Positions 24,188 through 32,959 of a DNA stretch of 44,487 nucleotides are shown in pieces. Numbering within the stretch: position 1 is the first letter of the stretch; every line of letters starts with the position of its first letter. The notes below the pieces were generated by a model. That model ran no database searches, was not told the DNA's origin, and saw nothing but the letters and a program-made list of their open reading frames with translations. Source of the stretch: Tardiphaga sp. (GTDB lineage Bacteria > Pseudomonadota > Alphaproteobacteria > Rhizobiales > Xanthobacteraceae); the NCBI RefSeq assembly GCF_028290785.1, contig NZ_JAQGJD010000140.1, positions 1 to 44,487 of the forward strand, in the 5' to 3' direction. The translations under genes and the position numbers were made by a program.

Positions 24188-25069
24188 ATGATCAAGAAGT
24201 ACGTTTCGAAGTTTACCATCGACATTTTGCCGTCGATTATCGCCACGATCGTCGGCGCCTACATCGTTAATCATTACATCGTGCCCAAATCCGATGCGGC
24301 CAAGCCTGCCGCAGCCACGGCCTCGACGCCGGATGCCAAGGCCGCCTCCAAGAGTGAATCGAAGTCTGCCCCGAAGGCCGCCAACGCCAAGCCCGCCGAG
24401 ACCTCCGCCGACGTCGCCAACGTGCCTGACCCCGCTTCGAGCAAGGCCAAAGCCGTCGAGAAGCCGGCCGACAAGGCGAGCATCGAGAAACCCGAAATAG
24501 CCAGCACGCCGGCCGAGTCGCGGCGCCACCAGCCGGCGATGCGCGAGAAGGCTGTCGCCAAGACGACGCCGGCTCCTGCCGTCGTGACGCCGCCGGCAGC
24601 CACTGCCAGTGTGGCGCCCGTCGAGAACGCGCCGACGCCGGAAGAGCGCCGCGACGCCAACGATCTCGCCCGCGCGGCCATCGAGCGCCTGCGCAACGCC
24701 AAGGAGGCCCAGCCGGCCGCGCTGGAGGCCGCCCGTGTCCCCGAGGCGCCGCGGCTGCAGGACGTCTCGCGAACCGTCACGGCATCGCCTGCGCAGCAGC
24801 AATCGACGATGCAGCAACTGCCGCCACCGATCATGGTATCGACGCCATCAGTCGAGACCTATGGGTCGAGGCCGCCGTCCGCGCCCGCCGAGCGGGCCGC
24901 CGATTCGCGCCGTCCGCGTCCGCCCGGCGAGATCCCGTCGCCGCCGCCGCTCGACCTGCAGGCCGACGCCACCGGCACAACGCGCGACCGCACCACGGTG
25001 GCCGAAGACGTGCTGTCCGCCGCCAAGTCGGTTTTCCACTCGGTCATCCCAAAGCAGTTCGAGCGCTAG
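24188..25069 (+). CDS. Membrane-anchored Ala/Pro/Lys-rich protein, unknown function
   Basis: A 293-residue protein with one N-terminal membrane helix (about residues 10-30, Ile-Leu-Pro-Ser-Ile-Ile-Ala-Thr-Ile-Val-Gly-Ala-Tyr-Ile-Val), followed by about 260 residues of low-complexity Ala/Pro/Lys/Glu sequence with no recognisable fold except a short helical piece (Arg-Arg-Asp-Ala-Asn-Asp-Leu-Ala-Arg-Ala-Ala-Ile-Glu-Arg-Leu). The end reads Ala-Lys-Ser-Val-Phe-His-Ser-Val-Ile-Pro. It resembles periplasm-spanning linker proteins, but no function is assigned. GGGGAGAGG lies upstream of the ATG. Confidence 0.75.
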   Translation: MIKKYVSKFTIDILPSIIATIVGAYIVNHYIVPKSDAAKPAAATASTPDAKAASKSESKSAPKAANAKPAETSADVANVPDPASSKAKAVEKPADKASIEKPEIASTPAESRRHQPAMREKAVAKTTPAPAVVTPPAATASVAPVENAPTPEERRDANDLARAAIERLRNAKEAQPAALEAARVPEAPRLQDVSRTVTASPAQQQSTMQQLPPPIMVSTPSVETYGSRPPSAPAERAADSRRPRPPGEIPSPPPLDLQADATGTTRDRTTVAEDVLSAAKSVFHSVIPKQFER

Positions 25070-25083
25070 GCTTGCCTTCTTAA

Positions 25084-25130
25084 CCTCTCCCCGCCGAGCG
25101 AAGCTGCGCTTCGCCGGGCGGGGCGAGGGA
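25084..25130. repeat. Short palindrome, possible truncated family A/B repeat
   Basis: CCTCTCCCCGCC, GAGCGAAG, CTGCG, CTTCGC and CGGGCGGGGCGAGGG fold as one hairpin, 15 bases after the stop at 25069. The arms resemble the left ends of families A and B, but the second half of those elements is missing. Confidence 0.55.
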
Positions 25131-25166
25131 AGCAAGGTCGGCGCGCCGCCGCGAGCATACTAAACG

Positions 25167-25832
25167 CTATCCGGCGCGGCCGGTGCGGGCGAGGCCGCTG
25201 CGGGCGGCTTCGTCCTTCGGGCGTAGCAACACCGCGCGGCTATAGGAATCCGCGGCCTTGTCGCGGTCGCCGAGCTTCTCATAGGCGGCGCCGCGGGTGA
25301 CCCAGAGCAGCCCGTTCTGCGGCGCGGCCTGCACCGCCTCGTCGAGATCAGCGGCGGCCTCCTTGGCCTTGCCGATGGCGAGATAGCAGGTGGCGCGGCC
25401 GAGCAGCGGATCGGCCTGCTGCGGCGTCAGGCCGTTGGCAGAGGTGAAATCCGCGATCGCCAGCTCATATTGCTTCTCGGACTGGTAGAGCAGGCCGCGG
25501 TTGTAGAACGTTCTGGCGTTGTGCGGATCGAGGTCGAGGGCGGTGTTGAACTCGGCGAGCGCCTCTTCGGTCTTTCCGGCCTGCGCCAGGGTCTGCGCGC
25601 GCCCGGCGTGCAGTTGTGCGTCCTTCGGATTTGTCGTGGCGTCCGACACGGCGACGGCCTGGGCGGCGGCGGTCTGTGGCGGCGGCTCCTTGTTGGAGCC
25701 GGGCGTCAGCGATGACAGATCGAACGAGCACCCGGCGCTGCACAGCCCGGTGGCGAAGGCGGCGATCAGCGCAAGGCCTCGGGCGCCGCCACGGTGGAGC
25801 TGTTCGCGAAGCCGAAATGCCATGGATGCCAT
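25167..25832 (-). CDS. Tetratricopeptide repeat protein, exported
   Basis: A 221-residue protein with a signal-like N-terminus (hydrophobic about 18-33) ending Gly-Leu-Cys-Ser-Ala-Gly-Cys; Cys35 could be a lipidated residue, though the lipobox is not standard. From about residue 75 there are four TPR motifs (for example Leu-Ala-Glu-Phe-Asn-Thr-Ala-Leu-Asp-Leu-Asp-Pro and Ala-Ala-Asp-Leu-Asp-Glu-Ala-Val-Gln-Ala-Ala-Pro), which mediate protein contacts, probably in the periplasm. The partner is unknown. The start at 25832 is uncertain; an in-frame ATG lies 9 bases downstream. Confidence 0.8.
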   Translation of the reverse strand: MASMAFRLREQLHRGGARGLALIAAFATGLCSAGCSFDLSSLTPGSNKEPPPQTAAAQAVAVSDATTNPKDAQLHAGRAQTLAQAGKTEEALAEFNTALDLDPHNARTFYNRGLLYQSEKQYELAIADFTSANGLTPQQADPLLGRATCYLAIGKAKEAAADLDEAVQAAPQNGLLWVTRGAAYEKLGDRDKAADSYSRAVLLRPKDEAARSGLARTGRAG

Positions 25833-25891
25833 ATCTCGCGGACGACGGTACCGGTATTGCTAACCCGGCACACCGCAAAATGCATCCGGTC

Positions 25892-25925
25892 AAAAAAATA
25901 ACGCGGGCGCAGGGCCCGCGTTATT
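25892..25925 (-). terminator. Rho-independent terminator of rpsU
   Basis: On the minus strand an 11-base stem (ATAACGCGGGC / GCCCGCGTTAT, plus 25898-25908 and 25914-25924) with a 5-base loop is followed by a T-run (plus A at 25892-25897). It lies 24 bases beyond the rpsU stop. Confidence 0.88.
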
Positions 25926-25948
25926 CAATTCAATCAGTGCGGAATAGT

Positions 25949-26257
25949 TCAGCGCGGGGTGCGCGGGGCACCTGCACCAGGACCACCGGCGCCGGGACGG
26001 CCGCCGCGATCGCCACCGGGACCGGCGCCGAACACCGGCTTCGGCTTCATCGGCAGCAGGCCTTCGCGCTGCAGCTTCTTGCGGGCGAGCTTGCGTGCGC
26101 GACGCACGGCTTCAGCCTTTTCGCGGGCCTTCTTCTCAGAGGGCTTTTCGTAATGGCCGCGGAGCTTCATCTCGCGGAAAATACCCTCGCGCTGCATCTT
26201 CTTCTTCAGCGCCTTGAGAGCTTGATCGACGTTATTATCGCGAACGAGAACCTGCAC
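25949..26257 (-). CDS. rpsU: Ribosomal protein bS21 with Gly/Pro-rich tail
   Basis: A 102-residue small-subunit protein bS21. It begins [14 protein letters not shown] and carries the basic core Leu-Lys-Lys-Lys-Met-Gln-Arg-Glu-Gly, Tyr-Glu-Lys-Pro-Ser and [10 protein letters not shown]. It helps the 30S subunit pair with mRNA. The last 30 residues are a Gly/Pro/Arg tail beyond the ~70-residue core, a common alphaproteobacterial extension. Transcription is away from aquaporin; the 249 bases between (26258-26506) show no gene. Confidence 0.95.
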   Translation of the reverse strand: MQVLVRDNNVDQALKALKKKMQREGIFREMKLRGHYEKPSEKKAREKAEAVRRARKLARKKLQREGLLPMKPKPVFGAGPGGDRGGRPGAGGPGAGAPRTPR

Positions 26258-26506
26258 GCGGCATCCTCTTCAATTGATCGGATTGGAATTCGGGTAAAGC
26301 GAAGGACCGACGAAGGCCATGTCCTCAACCTCAAGGCGGCGGATATACCCCATGGAATCCCGATTGTCCACCTGCGCCACGCGCTTTATGCTGGCAAAAA
26401 GCCCGAAAATGCACGGGGTTTTGGCCCGGCAGGCTCCGGTTCCACACCTTTATGATGTCTTAACAGGCTTCTTACTAGGCTACGACCGACTCAGGGGGAG
26501 AACGTC

Positions 26507-27229
26507 ATGAACACGAAGAAATATGCCGCCGAAGCCATCGGCACCTTTTGGCTGACCTTTGCCGGGTGCGGCAGCGCGGTGATCGCGGCGGGCTTTCCGC
26601 AGGTCGGCATCGGCCTGGTCGGCGTCTCGCTGGCGTTCGGCCTCAGTGTGGTGACCATGGCCTATGCCATCGGCCACGTCTCCGGCTGCCATCTCAATCC
26701 CGCCGTCACGGTCGGCCTCGCCGCCGGCGGACGTTTTCCGGCCGGGCAGGTCGTGCCCTACATCGTCGCGCAGGTGATCGGCGCCATCGCCGCCTCCGCG
26801 CTGCTCTATGTGATCGCCAGCGGCGCCGCCGGCTTCGACCTCGCCAAGGGCTTTGCCTCCAACGGCTATGATGCGCATTCGCCAGGTAAATACAGCCTTT
26901 TGGCGAGCTTCCTGATGGAGGTGGTGATGACCATGATGTTCCTGTTCGTCATCATGGGCTCGACCCATGGCAAGGCGCCGGCCGGCTTCGCGCCGCTGGC
27001 GATCGGCCTGGCGCTGGTGATGATTCACCTGGTCAGCATTCCCGTCACCAACACCTCGGTGAACCCGGCGCGCAGCACCGGTCCGGCGCTGTTCGTTGGC
27101 GGCTGGGCGATCCAGCAACTCTGGCTGTTCTGGGTGGCGCCCTTGATCGGCGGCGTGCTCGGCGGCGTGATCTATCGCTGGCTCAGCGACGAGCCCGACG
27201 GCATCGTCGAAGGCAAGATCGCCACCTGA
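26507..27229 (+). CDS. aqpZ: Aquaporin Z
   Basis: A 240-residue water channel with six helices and the two Asn-Pro-Ala loops at 64-66 and 186-188. The selectivity-filter positions match water-selective AqpZ: Phe44, His174, Thr183 and Arg189. It conducts water across the inner membrane. GGGGGAG precedes the ATG. It is a single gene with its own terminator and is divergent from rpsU. Confidence 0.96.
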   Translation: MNTKKYAAEAIGTFWLTFAGCGSAVIAAGFPQVGIGLVGVSLAFGLSVVTMAYAIGHVSGCHLNPAVTVGLAAGGRFPAGQVVPYIVAQVIGAIAASALLYVIASGAAGFDLAKGFASNGYDAHSPGKYSLLASFLMEVVMTMMFLFVIMGSTHGKAPAGFAPLAIGLALVMIHLVSIPVTNTSVNPARSTGPALFVGGWAIQQLWLFWVAPLIGGVLGGVIYRWLSDEPDGIVEGKIAT

Positions 27230-27234
27230 TCGGC

Positions 27235-27264
27235 AAAAGGCCACGGTTCCCGTGGCCTTTTTTT
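27235..27264. terminator. Bidirectional terminator between aqpZ and purK
   Basis: Stem AAAAGGCCACGG / CCGTGGCCTTTT with loop TTC, then seven T at 27258-27264. It starts 6 bases after the aqpZ stop; the A-run on the left could also serve purK, whose stop lies about 64 bases away on the minus strand. Confidence 0.88.
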
Positions 27265-27327
27265 CGCCGCAAGACCTGTTGCGCGCGTGCGGGAAAATTT
27301 TCGGGTCTTGCGGCTAAATCGAGGTAG

Positions 27328-28431
27328 CTATTTTGAGCTCGCCGTCGTCACTTCGGTGACGTGACCCATCTTGCGGCCGGCCTTCGGCGCGCCTTTGCCG
27401 TACAGATGCACCGTCGCGCCGGGGACGGTCATCCACTTCTCGTAGTCGAGGATGTCGTCGCCGATCAGGTTGGTCATGGTGACCTGGCCATGGCGCACCG
27501 GCTTGGCCAGCGGCCAGCCGGCTATGGCGCGGATGTGCTGCTCGAACTGCGACACCGAGGCGCCGTCCAGCGTCCAGTGCCCGGAATTATGGACCCGCGG
27601 CGCGATCTCGTTGACCACCAGCGTCGCACCATTCTCGCCGGGCACCACGAACAGTTCGACCGCGAGCACGCCGACATAGTCGAGCGCGCTGGCGATCTTC
27701 TCGGCGATGCCGCGCGCCTGCGCCGCGAGTTGGTCGGAGATTTTCGCCGGCGCATATGAGAATTTCAGAATGTGGTCGCGGTGCTCGTTTTCGGTGACGT
27801 CGAAACATTCGACGTGACCATCGGCGCCGCGCGCGGCGATCACCGAGATCTCGCGCTCGAACGGCACGAAGGCTTCCAGGATCGCGGATTTGGTGGCGAG
27901 ACCATCCCACACTTTTTCAAGGTCGTCGCCGTCGCGGATGATGGCCTGGCCCTTGCCGTCGTAGCCGAAGCGGCGGGTCTTGATCACCGCGGGCAGGCCG
28001 ATCCTCGCGACCGCGGTGTGCAGGGCGGCAGCGGACGCCACATCCGCATAGGCGGCGGTGGCGATGCCGAGTCCGGTCACGAAATCCTTTTCGATCAGCC
28101 GATCCTGCGTGGTCTTTAGGATCGCCTGCGCCGGCAGCACCGGGCGGCGCGCCTGGAGGATCATCGCGGTGGCCGAGGGGACGTTCTCGAATTCGTAGGT
28201 GATGACGTCGCAGTCGTTGGCGAACAGTTCGAGCGCCTCGACGTCGGCATATTCGGCGCAGGTGGCGTGCTGCACCACGTCGAACGCCGGCGAATCCGGA
28301 TCCGGCGAGAACACCTCGCAGCGCAGGCCGAGCCGTGCCGCGGCCATCGCCAGCATGCGGCCCAACTGGCCGCCGCCGAGAATGCCGATGGTGTCGCCGG
28401 GCTTCAGCTTCTTGAAGGAGGAAGCCGTCAC
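27328..28431 (-). CDS. purK: N5-carboxyaminoimidazole ribonucleotide synthase
   Basis: A 367-residue ATP-grasp enzyme that makes N5-CAIR from AIR, ATP and bicarbonate in purine synthesis. It has the N-terminal [13 protein letters not shown], Thr-Tyr-Glu-Phe-Glu-Asn-Val-Pro, [12 protein letters not shown] and [13 protein letters not shown] motifs. It starts with GTG, overlapping the purE stop by 3-4 bases (GTGA), so purE and purK are translationally coupled. Confidence 0.96.
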   Translation of the reverse strand: MTASSFKKLKPGDTIGILGGGQLGRMLAMAAARLGLRCEVFSPDPDSPAFDVVQHATCAEYADVEALELFANDCDVITYEFENVPSATAMILQARRPVLPAQAILKTTQDRLIEKDFVTGLGIATAAYADVASAAALHTAVARIGLPAVIKTRRFGYDGKGQAIIRDGDDLEKVWDGLATKSAILEAFVPFEREISVIAARGADGHVECFDVTENEHRDHILKFSYAPAKISDQLAAQARGIAEKIASALDYVGVLAVELFVVPGENGATLVVNEIAPRVHNSGHWTLDGASVSQFEQHIRAIAGWPLAKPVRHGQVTMTNLIGDDILDYEKWMTVPGATVHLYGKGAPKAGRKMGHVTEVTTASSK

Positions 28432-28931
28432 GCCGTGCCCTCCAGACCCGAAGGATTGGGCCGCTCGGCAACGGCGTCGGTCTGAGCCTGGCGGTAGGCG
28501 GCGAGCCGCGTCGCCAGCGCTTCGTCATGTAGCGCCAGCACGCTGGCGGCGAGCAACGCGGCGTTGATCGCGCCGGCCTTGCCGATTGCCAGCGTGCCGA
28601 CCGGAATGCCGGCGGGCATCTGCACGATCGAATACAGCGAATCGATACCGGACAACGTCTTGGATTCCACGGGCACGCCGAACACCGGCAGTTCGGTCAG
28701 CGCCGCGGCCATGCCGGGCAGGTGGGCCGCGCCGCCGGCGCCGGCGATGATGATCTGGAACCCGGCGGTCCGGGCGCCCTTGGCAAATTCATACAGCCGG
28801 TCCGGCGTGCGGTGCGCGGAAACGATCCGCGACTCGCAGGCGACGCCGAGTGCGCTCAGCGTGTCGGCGGCGTGGCGCATGGTGTCCCAGTCCGACTGGC
28901 TTCCCATGATGATGGCAACGGGCGCGGGCAT
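28428..28931 (-). CDS. purE: N5-carboxyaminoimidazole ribonucleotide mutase
   Basis: A 167-residue class I PurE, converting N5-CAIR to CAIR. Signature: [10 protein letters not shown] near 9-18, Ser-Ala-His-Arg-Thr-Pro-Asp near 43-49, [11 protein letters not shown] near 70-80 and Met-Pro-Ala-Gly-Ile-Pro-Val-Gly-Thr. Upstream in-frame codons are not protein-like, and ATG 28931 has a GAAAGAA purine stretch before it. purK follows with overlapping codons. The diguanylate cyclase gene at 29071 is divergent. Confidence 0.96.
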   Translation of the reverse strand: MPAPVAIIMGSQSDWDTMRHAADTLSALGVACESRIVSAHRTPDRLYEFAKGARTAGFQIIIAGAGGAAHLPGMAAALTELPVFGVPVESKTLSGIDSLYSIVQMPAGIPVGTLAIGKAGAINAALLAASVLALHDEALATRLAAYRQAQTDAVAERPNPSGLEGTA

Positions 28932-29070
28932 TCCGATATTTCTTTCACGAATCCAGAAAGATAGCTGGAAATACAGGTTCGGCCCCTTGCGTGGCAAGGC
29001 GCGTCGAAGGGATGATGCTGTCTTGGTGAAGGGCCGCCAAGTCTGTCGCAAGCCTCTTGTAGCAAACCTC

Positions 29071-29724
29071 ATGAAAAAGAAACCCCCCACGCCGGCATTG
29101 CGGCCGGCGAAACGCGCCATGGCCCGCGGCAAGCCGCTGCTGCCGCTGGCGAAAAGCCGCATCCCCGCCGCCGCGCTGACGATTCGGCGGCTTGAGGCGC
29201 AGCTCGCCGAAGCCCGCGCCCGGATCGCCGAATTGCGCGCCTCCGCCGAAACCGACTTCCTGCTCGACATCCTGAACCGCCGCGGTTTCGCGCGGGAACT
29301 GACCCGCGCGGTGGCCTACATCACCCGCTACCGCGCCTCGGGCGCGCTGATCGTGCTCGACGTCGATCGCCTGAAGCCGATCAACGACGCTTTCGGACAC
29401 GCCGCTGGCGATGCCGTGCTGAAGGCGGTAGTCGGCGTGATCAGGCGCCACGTTCGCGCTTCCGACGTGATCGGCCGGCTCGGCGGCGACGAGTTCGTGC
29501 TGCTGCTGTGGAACCTGAACGAGGCCGATGCGCGCGCCAAGGCGCGGCTGCTGGAAGCGGCCATCGACCAGCTCACCTTCGTGTTCCGCGATACCAACGT
29601 CTCCGCCGGCGCGTCGTCCGGCGTGGCGCTGCTCGGCCCGGACATCGAGGGAAGCGCCGCGCTCGAAGAAGCCGATCGCGCGATGTATGCGCGCAAGAAG
29701 GAACGGCGCGGGGGATTCGCGTGA
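29071..29724 (+). CDS. Soluble diguanylate cyclase (GGDEF)
   Basis: A 217-residue protein with no membrane segment. A basic N-terminus and a coiled-coil-like helix (about 38-60) lead into one GGDEF domain. The active-site Gly-Gly-Asp-Glu-Phe is intact at 138-142 and an allosteric I-site Arg-x-x-Asp (Arg129 to Asp132) lies exactly five residues before it. The enzyme should make c-di-GMP with product feedback inhibition. No sensor domain is seen beyond the coiled coil, so the input is unknown. The start is ATG 29071; the frame is open further upstream, antisense to purE, without plausible coding. Confidence 0.9.
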   Translation: MKKKPPTPALRPAKRAMARGKPLLPLAKSRIPAAALTIRRLEAQLAEARARIAELRASAETDFLLDILNRRGFARELTRAVAYITRYRASGALIVLDVDRLKPINDAFGHAAGDAVLKAVVGVIRRHVRASDVIGRLGGDEFVLLLWNLNEADARAKARLLEAAIDQLTFVFRDTNVSAGASSGVALLGPDIEGSAALEEADRAMYARKKERRGGFA

Positions 29725-29819
29725 ACGCACGCTGCCACGGAATCGATCGCGCCAGACTCGTTCGCACCGAATGACTGTTGCACTCCAGTCGCGGACGCCG
29801 TGCAGCGCACTTCGCCTAC

Positions 29820-30018
29820 TAGAGCATTTTCTCCTTGAGATGACTCGATTCAGCCGCAGCCGTCATTGCGAGGAGCCCTTGCGAGGAAGCAATCCAGTCT
29901 TCGCTTTTGGCCTTCTGGATTGCTTCGCTCGGCGAAAGTCACCTTCGGCGATTTTCGTCGGCTCGCAATGACGCGGTTGGGGCCGTTCATTCCGAAAGAG
30001 CGCTAATGAAACGCTCTA
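29820..30018. repeat. Nested inverted repeat: TAGAGC arms around a family C element
   Basis: The inner element at 29861-29973 has the ends CGTCATTGCGAGGAGC and GGCTCGCAATGACG and the inner pair CAATCCAG / CTGGATTG, as in the copy at 7393-7485. It is flanked by TAGAGCATTTTC (29820-29831) and GAAACGCTCTA (30008-30018), an imperfect outer inverted pair. The whole fills the 291-base gap between the diguanylate cyclase and the gene ending at 30016; no gene was seen inside. Confidence 0.75.
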
Positions 30019-30267
30019 CAGCCCGCTGAGATCGCCGGGCACCTCGCCGAACTTCATGATCACCTGGGCGTCGCCGAATTCGCCCATCATCGGATCGCCG
30101 GTGCGGCTGAACGCCAGCGCGCCGATGCTGCCCGGTGCCCGCGACAGCGCCTCGGCGCGGCGAATGGCGCCGGACGAACTCTGGCATTCCTCGGCGGCGC
30201 CCGCGACCGGCGAACCGGCATCGTCCTGCTGGAACGGCAGCGCTACGTAATAGGTGACATCGGGCAT
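30016..30267 (-). CDS. Small conserved hypothetical protein (83 aa)
   Basis: No family recognised. The protein begins Met-Pro-Asp-Val-Thr-Tyr-Tyr-Val-Ala-Leu-Pro-Phe and looks like a compact alpha/beta protein with one Cys-Gln-Ser-Ser-Ser segment. I chose ATG 30267 because a GAG purine tract lies 7-8 bases upstream and the codons further upstream look non-coding. The stop codon overlaps the right TAGAGC arm of the repeat. Confidence 0.65.
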   Translation of the reverse strand: MPDVTYYVALPFQQDDAGSPVAGAAEECQSSSGAIRRAEALSRAPGSIGALAFSRTGDPMMGEFGDAQVIMKFGEVPGDLSGL

Positions 30268-30349
30268 GGCGGGTCTCGCTTGGTTGTTCGGGTATATCAA
30301 TGTTCTTATTTTGTTCCAAGTCAAGCTGTTCGCGATCTGCGCCGCCGTC

Positions 30350-30739
30350 TCACTCAGGCAGCCACCAACCTGAGACCAGCCATATCACCGCCGCCGCGAC
30401 CACGATCCAGATCGTCACGATGACCACCGCGGCTAACCTGCTGACCGGGCGCGCCGCGCGGGCCTCGGCGACCGCGCGGTGTTCGGCCAGCACCTCGGCC
30501 GGAATCAGCCGCAGCACCGCCCACAGGCCGAGCGGGACGAGAATGAGGTCATCGAGATAGCCGAGCACCGGGATGAAATCCGGGATCAGGTCGATCGGCG
30601 ACAGCGCATAGCCGGCGACGGCGATCGCCAGGGCGCGGACGTACCACGGCACGCGCGGGTCGCGCGCCGCGAGAGCGACCGCGTGCACGTCGCGCTTCAA
30701 CGCGCGTGCCCATTGTTTGAGTTCGCTGACTTTCACCAC
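30350..30739 (-). CDS. DUF1232 / YkvA family membrane protein
   Basis: A 129-residue DUF1232 protein. The signature [20 protein letters not shown] is at about 45-64, followed by a C-terminal membrane helix (about 103-124). The function of the family is unknown. The start is GTG at 30739. Confidence 0.88.
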   Translation of the reverse strand: MVKVSELKQWARALKRDVHAVALAARDPRVPWYVRALAIAVAGYALSPIDLIPDFIPVLGYLDDLILVPLGLWAVLRLIPAEVLAEHRAVAEARAARPVSRLAAVVIVTIWIVVAAAVIWLVSGWWLPE

Positions 30740-30804
30740 CGCCCCGCGACGCCGTGATTCTCTTGCGGCTGCCGGCAGACAGCCGATACCCGCACGCCGC
30801 CGTC

Positions 30805-31011
30805 TCAGGCGATGATATCAGGGGTGATCTGGTCTTCGATAAAGGCGATGCGGTCGCGCAGCTGCAGCTTGCGCTTCTTCAGCCGCTGCAGCCGCAGCAG
30901 GTCCGGCGCCGGCGAATGGTGCAGGGCGTCGATTGCCGCGTCGAGATCGCGGTGTTCCTGTTGCAGCTTCGCCAGTTCGGCGGGGAGGGCGCGATCTTCG
31001 TCGTCGTTCAT
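30805..31011 (-). CDS. YdcH/DUF465 family protein, copy 1
   Basis: A 68-residue protein, mostly one coiled-coil hairpin ([13 protein letters not shown], then [12 protein letters not shown]), the DUF465 pattern. Unknown role. ATG 31011 was chosen because upstream codons look non-coding. A second member is encoded divergently at 31256. Confidence 0.85.
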   Translation of the reverse strand: MNDDEDRALPAELAKLQQEHRDLDAAIDALHHSPAPDLLRLQRLKKRKLQLRDRIAFIEDQITPDIIA

Positions 31012-31255
31012 GATTCTAGCTGACTGGATTCGCGAGACGTTTACGAGAAAAATTGTCGCAGCGACTATCGCCGGTGCGCGCGCACCGCGCAAGCGTCTGG
31101 TTTCGAGGCGATACGCGGTAATCCGGTCACGATTCGTTTCATACGATGATCGAAACTGAAAATACAATTTTCAAGACCCATCGACAGATGTCCACTGTCA
31201 TGTAGAATTCATCGTCCACCGAATCCGAGGTTCAATCCTACCCAGGAGATTTCGA

Positions 31256-31441
31256 ATGGCACTTCAGGCGCATCTCGTCGAACTCGAACGCAAGCACAAG
31301 GTTCTGGAAACGGAATTGCACGAAGCTCTCGTACACCTTTCGACCGACGATCTCCGCATCGTCGAACTCAAGCGCCGGAATTTGATGGTCAGGGACGAGA
31401 TCGCCCGACTCAAGAATGTCGCCAGCGACACCCTGCATTAG
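31256..31441 (+). CDS. YdcH/DUF465 family protein, copy 2
   Basis: A 61-residue DUF465 protein: His-Leu-Val-Glu-Leu-Glu-Arg-Lys-His, then Ile-Val-Glu-Leu-Lys-Arg-Arg-Asn-Leu-Met-Val-Arg-Asp-Glu-Ile. CAGGAG precedes the ATG. It is divergent from copy 1 with 244 bases between, where nothing beyond promoters is expected. The sequence is distinct from copy 1, so this is not a recent duplication. Confidence 0.85.
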   Translation: MALQAHLVELERKHKVLETELHEALVHLSTDDLRIVELKRRNLMVRDEIARLKNVASDTLH

Positions 31442-31550
31442 CAACCCCACCCTGCTGCAAATCCAACTGTCGTGCTGAGAGCCTGACCGGCAAAAACGGT
31501 CTGTGTTCTAGGGCGGTAGTTGACTGAATCGACCGTCAGCCGAAATCGGC

Positions 31551-31652
31551 ATGGCCGGGCGAAGTGCGAAGCATAGCTTCGCTCGATGTCCCGCTATCCA
31601 CGATGTTCTGCGCGGTAGAATGTGGATGCCCGGCACAATGCCGGGCATGACG
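31551..31652. repeat. Palindromic repeat, ATGGCCGGGC type (family F)
   Basis: A 102-base element starting ATGGCCGGGC and ending in the hairpin GTGGATGCCCGGCA..TGCCGGGCATGACG (about 31622-31652). It lies 12 bases beyond the stop of the oxidoreductase gene (31664, minus strand) and may act as its transcript-end structure. Confidence 0.65.
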
Positions 31653-31663
31653 AACATCGTGTT

Positions 31664-32764
31664 TTAGCCCGCCATCTCCGCCACGTAATCCGCGATCGCC
31701 AGCGATGACGTGAGCCCGGGCGATTCGATGCCGAACAGGTTGATCAGCCCGCGCACGCCGTGGGTGGCCGGGCCCTGGATCATGAAGTCCTGCACCGCCA
31801 CCGCCGGCGGCACGATCTTCGGCCGCATGCCGGAGTAGCTCGGCATCAGCGCGCCGTCCGGCAGCGCAGGCCAGTAGCGCCGGATCGCCGGGTAGAATTT
31901 TTCGCCGCGTGCGGGATCGACGGTGTAGTCGATGTGATCGACCCATTCGACATCCGGCCCGAACCGCGCTTGTCCCGCCAGATCCAGCGTCAGGTGGACG
32001 CCTAGTCCGCCGGGCTCCGGCACCGGATAGATCAGGTGCGAGAACGGCGCCCTGGCGCTGCAGCTGAAGTAGCAGCCCTTCGCCAGATAGGCCGGCGGGA
32101 TCAGGTCCAGCGGCATGCCGTCGAGATGGCGCGCAATCGCCGGCGCCGACAGGCCGGCCGAGTTGATCAGCAGGTCGCAGGCCAGTTGCATCGGCGCGTC
32201 GCCGCCGACCTCGACCTCGAAACCGTTCGCCGTGACCCTGCCGCCCAGCCACGGCGCCAGAAATGCGAACGCCGCGCCGCCGGCTTCGGCCTCGCCGCGC
32301 AGCGACAGCATGTAGCCGTGACTATCGACGATCCCCGTCGAGGGCGACAGCAGCGCCGCCTCGCAGGCCAGTTCAGGCTCCAGCGCCCGGGCCTCGTCGC
32401 CCGACAACGCGCGCAGGTCATCGACGCCATTGGCCTGGGCATGCGCCTTGATCGCCGCCAGCCGGGCGACCTCTTCCGGGCGGGTGGCGACAATCAGCTT
32501 GCCGGAATTGCGGTGTGCAATGCCGCGGTCACGGCAATAGTCGTACAGCGCATGCTTGCCGGCGACGCAGAGCCGCGCCATCAGGCTGCCGGCCGGATAA
32601 TAGATACCGGCGTGGATCACCTCGCTGTTGCGGGAGGACGTCACGGTGCCGATGGCGTCCGCCGCCTCCAGCACGATGACCTCGCGTCCGGCCTGCGCCA
32701 GCTTCCGCGCGATGGCGAGGCCGACGACGCCGGCCCCGATAACGATGCATTCAACCCTGTCCAT
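31664..32764 (-). CDS. FAD-dependent oxidoreductase, L-2-hydroxyglutarate oxidase (LhgO)-like
   Basis: A 366-residue DAO-family flavoprotein. The N-terminal FAD site [10 protein letters not shown] is at about 7-16 with Glu ending strand 2 (Val-Leu-Glu-Ala-Ala). The [14 protein letters not shown] motif near 43-56 and the C-terminal [12 protein letters not shown] are characteristic of LhgO/L2HGDH proteins, which oxidise L-2-hydroxyglutarate to 2-oxoglutarate. Other 2-hydroxyacids are possible. ATG 32764 is assigned; a GTG at 32782 is an alternative. No downstream partner gene. Confidence 0.85.
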   Translation of the reverse strand: MDRVECIVIGAGVVGLAIARKLAQAGREVIVLEAADAIGTVTSSRNSEVIHAGIYYPAGSLMARLCVAGKHALYDYCRDRGIAHRNSGKLIVATRPEEVARLAAIKAHAQANGVDDLRALSGDEARALEPELACEAALLSPSTGIVDSHGYMLSLRGEAEAGGAAFAFLAPWLGGRVTANGFEVEVGGDAPMQLACDLLINSAGLSAPAIARHLDGMPLDLIPPAYLAKGCYFSCSARAPFSHLIYPVPEPGGLGVHLTLDLAGQARFGPDVEWVDHIDYTVDPARGEKFYPAIRRYWPALPDGALMPSYSGMRPKIVPPAVAVQDFMIQGPATHGVRGLINLFGIESPGLTSSLAIADYVAEMAG

Positions 32765-32959
32765 GTACCGTCCGGTTGTCACTTCTGCAGGGCCGGGTTG
32801 GCCCGGCGCGGGGTGGTATGTCCGGCCGTTAGCCGGACGTTAAGCATCGAAGCCGAATAGCTATGTTTCCTGACGTGCCGGGCCTTTGTACACGCTGACG
32901 TTTACCTGATCCAAATACCTGTAACGGGAAACTCGCCTTTGCGAATACGCGGGTGTGAA

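Noticed and set aside
26258-26506. Small gene between rpsU and aqpZ
   Set aside because: Short open frames there lack ribosome binding sites and protein-like composition; the gap is best read as a divergent promoter region.
28564-29070. N-terminal extension of the diguanylate cyclase
   Set aside because: It is open but lies antisense to purE with no recognisable domain; the ATG at 29071 gives a natural start.
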